A DNA stretch of 15,618 nucleotides from assembly GCA_035550795.1 (NCBI GenBank), contig DASZOL010000109.1:1-15618 (forward strand), given 5' to 3'. The notes under the pieces were generated by a model, which had not been told where the DNA came from, ran no database searches, and worked only from the letters and a program-made list of their open reading frames with translations. Origin of the DNA: DASRDR01 sp035550795. Its GTDB lineage: Bacteria; Methylomirabilota; Methylomirabilia; Rokubacteriales; DASRDR01. The translations under genes were made by a program, and so were the position numbers. Positions 13,454-15,618 of the stretch are shown here, piece by piece (within the stretch, counting starts at the first letter, position 1; each line of letters starts with the position of its first letter).

Positions 13454-14685
13454 GACCGGCCGACTTGCGGATCGACATCGGGCGTCTTCAGCGGGACATC
13501 GAGGCGCTCTCGTCAATTGGCCGCGATCCCGCAGGCGGGATCTCGCGGCCGGCGTGGAGCCCCGCTCACGAGGAAGCGCGCTCGTGGCTGCTCGCCCAGC
13601 TGCGGACGGCCGGGCTGAGCGCTCGGGTGGATCCCGCCGGCAACGTCTTCGGCGGGCTCGGGGAGGGGAGGCCCGTGGTGCTGACGGGCTCGCACATCGA
13701 TACGGTTCCCCGCGGAGGACCCCTCGACGGCGCTCTCGGCGTGCTCGCCGGCCTGGAGTGCCTGCGCACGGTGGCGGCGTCGGGTGCACAGCTGCGCCGG
13801 GCACTCGAGGTCGCCGCCTTCACCGACGAGGAGGGTCGGTTCTACGGGTTCTTTGGCTCCCGCGCGATGACCGGAAGCCTCGACCCCGTCCTGGCCGAGC
13901 GCCTCACCGATCCGAACGGGCTCGCCCTGCCCGAGGCGATGCGGCGCGCAGGCTTCGACCTCGCGCGGGCGCCCGACGCGCGGCGCGACCCCGCCGAGAT
14001 CGCCGCGTACGTCGAGCTCCACATCGAGCAGGCGCCATGGCTCGAGGTCGAGAAGGTGCCGATCGGCGTGGTCGAGGGCATCGTGGGGATCCGGCGCTTC
14101 CGGCTGACCTTCGTGGGCCAGCCCGACCATGCCGGCACGACGCCCATGGATCGGCGGCGAGACGCCTTTCTCACCGCGGCCGAGTACGCGACGAAGAGCC
14201 GTGAGCTGGTGATGCGGGGCGGCCTGGGCCGCGCCGTCACGACGATCGGCGTCGTCGACGTCCGCCCGGGCGTGCCAAACATCGTGCCCGAGCGCGCGGC
14301 GCTGCTCCAGGAGCTGCGCGATCCGGATTCGGCTGTCCTCGACCGGCTCGCGAGCCGCACTCTCCAGGCGGCGCGACGCGTGGCGCGGCGCCGGGGACTC
14401 GTCCTCGAGGTGGAGCACCTCATGCGGGCCGAGCCGGTCGGGTTGTCGTCCCGGATCCAGACCGCGATCGAGGGGACCGCGGCGAGCCTCGGGCTCCCGA
14501 CGCGGCGCCTGCCGTCCGGCGCCGGCCACGACGCCCAGATCCTGGCGGCCGTGACGGACGCCGGGATGATCTTCGTCCCGAGCCAGGGCGGCCGGAGCCA
14601 CCGCCCGGACGAGTGGACGGACTGGCCGGCGATCGAGCGCGGGGCCAACGTGCTGCTCGGCACGCTCCTCCACCTGGCCGGGTGA
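13450..14685 (+). CDS. M20-family Zn-dependent amidohydrolase (allantoate / N-carbamoyl-L-amino acid hydrolase type)
   Basis: A 411-aa cytoplasmic binuclear metallohydrolase of the AllC/HyuC/beta-ureidopropionase group, which cleaves ureido or N-carbamoyl groups. Metal-site residues: His82 (TGSHIDTVP), Asp93 (GGPLDGALGVL), Glu127/128 (FTDEEG), His191 (ELHIEQ) and His360 (SGAGHDAQ). The dimerisation-domain motif GQPDHAGTTPMDRRRDAF (~223-240) and the ending FVPSQGGRSHRP (375-386) are characteristic of this group and less so of M20 peptidases. The ATG at 13450 overlaps the transporter stop by 4 bp. Allantoate, N-carbamoyl-amino acids (from hydantoins) and beta-ureido acids (from pyrimidines) are all possible substrates. 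The companion amidohydrolase does not look like a classical hydantoinase or allantoinase, so the pathway stays open. Confidence 0.92.
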   Translation: MRPADLRIDIGRLQRDIEALSSIGRDPAGGISRPAWSPAHEEARSWLLAQLRTAGLSARVDPAGNVFGGLGEGRPVVLTGSHIDTVPRGGPLDGALGVLAGLECLRTVAASGAQLRRALEVAAFTDEEGRFYGFFGSRAMTGSLDPVLAERLTDPNGLALPEAMRRAGFDLARAPDARRDPAEIAAYVELHIEQAPWLEVEKVPIGVVEGIVGIRRFRLTFVGQPDHAGTTPMDRRRDAFLTAAEYATKSRELVMRGGLGRAVTTIGVVDVRPGVPNIVPERAALLQELRDPDSAVLDRLASRTLQAARRVARRRGLVLEVEHLMRAEPVGLSSRIQTAIEGTAASLGLPTRRLPSGAGHDAQILAAVTDAGMIFVPSQGGRSHRPDEWTDWPAIERGANVLLGTLLHLAG

Positions 14686-14740
14686 CCGGGACGGACCTTT
14701 CCGGCCGCCGCTGATTCGCCGCGCGCGGCATCGCGCTTGC

Positions 14741-14769
14741 TTGCTGCGCTCGGGGGGGTCCGGTAACAT
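14741..14769 (+). promoter_or_regulatory. candidate sigma-70-type promoter for the UDP-glucose dehydrogenase gene
   Basis: TTGCTG (14741-14746), a 17-base spacer, and TAACAT (14764-14769) sit in the 137-bp gap before the dehydrogenase. The AT-rich GGTAACATAAC is conspicuous in this GC-rich gap. Transcription would start near 14776. Confidence 0.4.
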
Positions 14770-14774
14770 AACGG

Positions 14775-14788
14775 GCCTGTGGACAGGC
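14775..14788. promoter_or_regulatory. perfect 14-bp palindrome at the predicted transcription start
   Basis: GCCTGTGGACAGGC is made of the arms GCCTGT and ACAGGC, which are exact reverse complements, around a central GG. It lies just after the candidate -10 element and could be a repressor operator or a small 5' leader hairpin. Confidence 0.35.
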
Positions 14789-14822
14789 GATCGGGCGTCA
14801 CCTCCGGTGCGAGGCGATCAGC

Positions 14823-15618
14823 ATGAACATCTCAGTGGTCGGCACGGGATACGTGGGGCTCGTGACGGGGGCAGTCTTCGCCGACCTCGGCAACGACGTC
14901 GTCTGCGTCGACAAGGACGTCGCCAAGGTCGAGGGGTTGCGCGCCGGCCGCATGCCGATCTACGAGCCCGGTCTCGAGGAGCTCGTCGGGCGCAACGTCG
15001 CCGACGGCCGGCTCCAGTTCACGACCGAGTTGAGCGACGCCGTCCGCCGCTCGGACATCATCTTCATCGCCGTCGGGACCCCCCCGAAGGCCAACGGCGA
15101 GTCGGACCTCACGGCGGTCGAGGAGGTCGCCCACGGGATCGCCGAGGCCCTGGACCGGTACAAGGTCATCGTGAACAAGTCCACGGTGCCCGTGGGCACC
15201 GGCGACCTGGTGCGGACGATCATCGAGCGGAATCGCCGCCGGGCGGTCAGCTTCGACGTCGTGTCGAACCCCGAGTTCCTGCGGGAGGGCTCGGCGATCG
15301 AGGACACGCTCCGCCCCGACCGGATCGTCATCGGCGCCCCCAGCCAGCAGGTGGCGATGACGCTGCTCGAGCTCTACGCGCCGCTCGAGCGGCCGATGAT
15401 CATCACCGACGTCTACTCGGCCGAGATCATCAAGTACGCGTCGAACGCGTTCCTGGCCACGAAGATCTCCTTCATCAACGAGATCGCCAACCTGTGCGAG
15501 CTCGCCGGGGGCGACGTCACGCAGGTGGTGAAGGGCATGGGGCTGGACCCGCGGATCGGCGCCGCGTTCCTGAACGCGGGCCTCGGGTTCGGGGGGTCCT
15601 GCTTCCCGAAGGACACCG
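14823..15618 (+). CDS. UDP-glucose 6-dehydrogenase, partial (runs off the right end)
   Basis: The first 265 codons of a UDP-glucose/GDP-mannose dehydrogenase, which oxidises UDP-glucose to UDP-glucuronate with two NAD+ for capsule, exopolysaccharide or LPS sugars. The Rossmann loop GTGYVG is at residues 7-12, IYEPGLEEL at 46-54, FIAVGTPP at 81-88, STVPVGT at 120-126, and NPEFLREG at 149-156. The catalytic-centre residues Lys204 and Asn208 (IIKYASNAF) and Cys260 and Asp264 (GGSCFPKD) are all present, the cysteine just before the window edge. I recall the same numbering for the Streptococcus pyogenes enzyme. The ATG at 14823 has GAGG about 8 bases upstream. About 170 C-terminal residues are outside the window. 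It starts 137 bp after the hydrolase gene with its own candidate promoter, so it probably begins a separate polysaccharide operon. Confidence 0.95.
   Translation, partial: MNISVVGTGYVGLVTGAVFADLGNDVVCVDKDVAKVEGLRAGRMPIYEPGLEELVGRNVADGRLQFTTELSDAVRRSDIIFIAVGTPPKANGESDLTAVEEVAHGIAEALDRYKVIVNKSTVPVGTGDLVRTIIERNRRRAVSFDVVSNPEFLREGSAIEDTLRPDRIVIGAPSQQVAMTLLELYAPLERPMIITDVYSAEIIKYASNAFLATKISFINEIANLCELAGGDVTQVVKGMGLDPRIGAAFLNAGLGFGGSCFPKDT

Noticed and set aside
11888..13804. A 638-codon minus-strand frame opposite the MFS gene
   Set aside because: It is antisense to a transporter with all DHA2 motifs. The translation is charged low-complexity sequence.
14718..14729. Palindrome GCCGCGCGCGGC after the M20 hydrolase gene as a terminator
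   Set aside because: It is a simple alternating GC palindrome with no loop of suitable size and no T-run, and is likely to occur by chance at this GC content.
1..15618. CRISPR arrays, tRNA/rRNA genes, insertion sequences or transposases
   Set aside because: I saw no regularly spaced repeats, cloverleaf-like sequence, rRNA core motifs, terminal inverted repeats or transposase-like proteins anywhere in the window.

Overview
The window is very GC-rich (about 70% by eye) and gene-dense, with short gaps, ATGA overlaps and several GTG starts. It carries acyl-CoA dehydrogenases, an amidohydrolase/amidase catabolic set, a TRAP-transporter remnant and a MamK-type actin. This mix fits an uncultured high-GC soil or subsurface bacterium such as Rokubacteria/Methylomirabilota. 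That placement is inference from composition and gene style; no marker gene settles it.

Layout. Bases 1-1461 are an eroded left end. They hold the last ~60 codons of a TRAP large permease (+), a bidirectional hairpin, an intact GNAT acetyltransferase (-), and the N-terminal third of a class IV aminotransferase (-) separated from the GNAT start by one in-frame TAG. A single-domain rhodanese (+) follows at 1654-2061. A convergent gap with hairpins (2062-2415) separates it from a long minus-strand block.

The minus-strand block is read from 10459 down to 2416. It encodes two acyl-CoA dehydrogenases, a membrane-anchored N-acetylmuramoyl-L-alanine amidase, a MamK-family actin-like ATPase abutting the amidase with no gap, a NUDT19-like Nudix hydrolase, and a LACTB2-like metallo-beta-lactamase-fold hydrolase. 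After a 200-bp gap come an orphan GspH-type pseudopilin with a small companion gene, then an EamA transporter. The first six genes are spaced tightly enough to be one transcript.

From a short AT-rich divergent promoter region near 10.5 kb, the plus strand carries an amidohydrolase, a DHA2-type MFS transporter and an allantoate/N-carbamoyl-amino-acid amidohydrolase. The last two overlap by 4 bp, and together the three look like a nitrogen-heterocycle or N-carbamoyl compound cassette. The window ends inside a UDP-glucose dehydrogenase gene with its own candidate promoter.

The most interesting part is the MamK-like actin coupled to a cell-wall amidase whose N-terminus should face the cytoplasm. 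No other magnetosome gene is visible, so a non-magnetosome cytoskeleton-to-wall system is a plausible hypothesis. Also notable are an acyl-CoA dehydrogenase pair in which only one partner retains the catalytic glutamate, and an amidohydrolase in which a usually conserved active-site glutamate is glycine.
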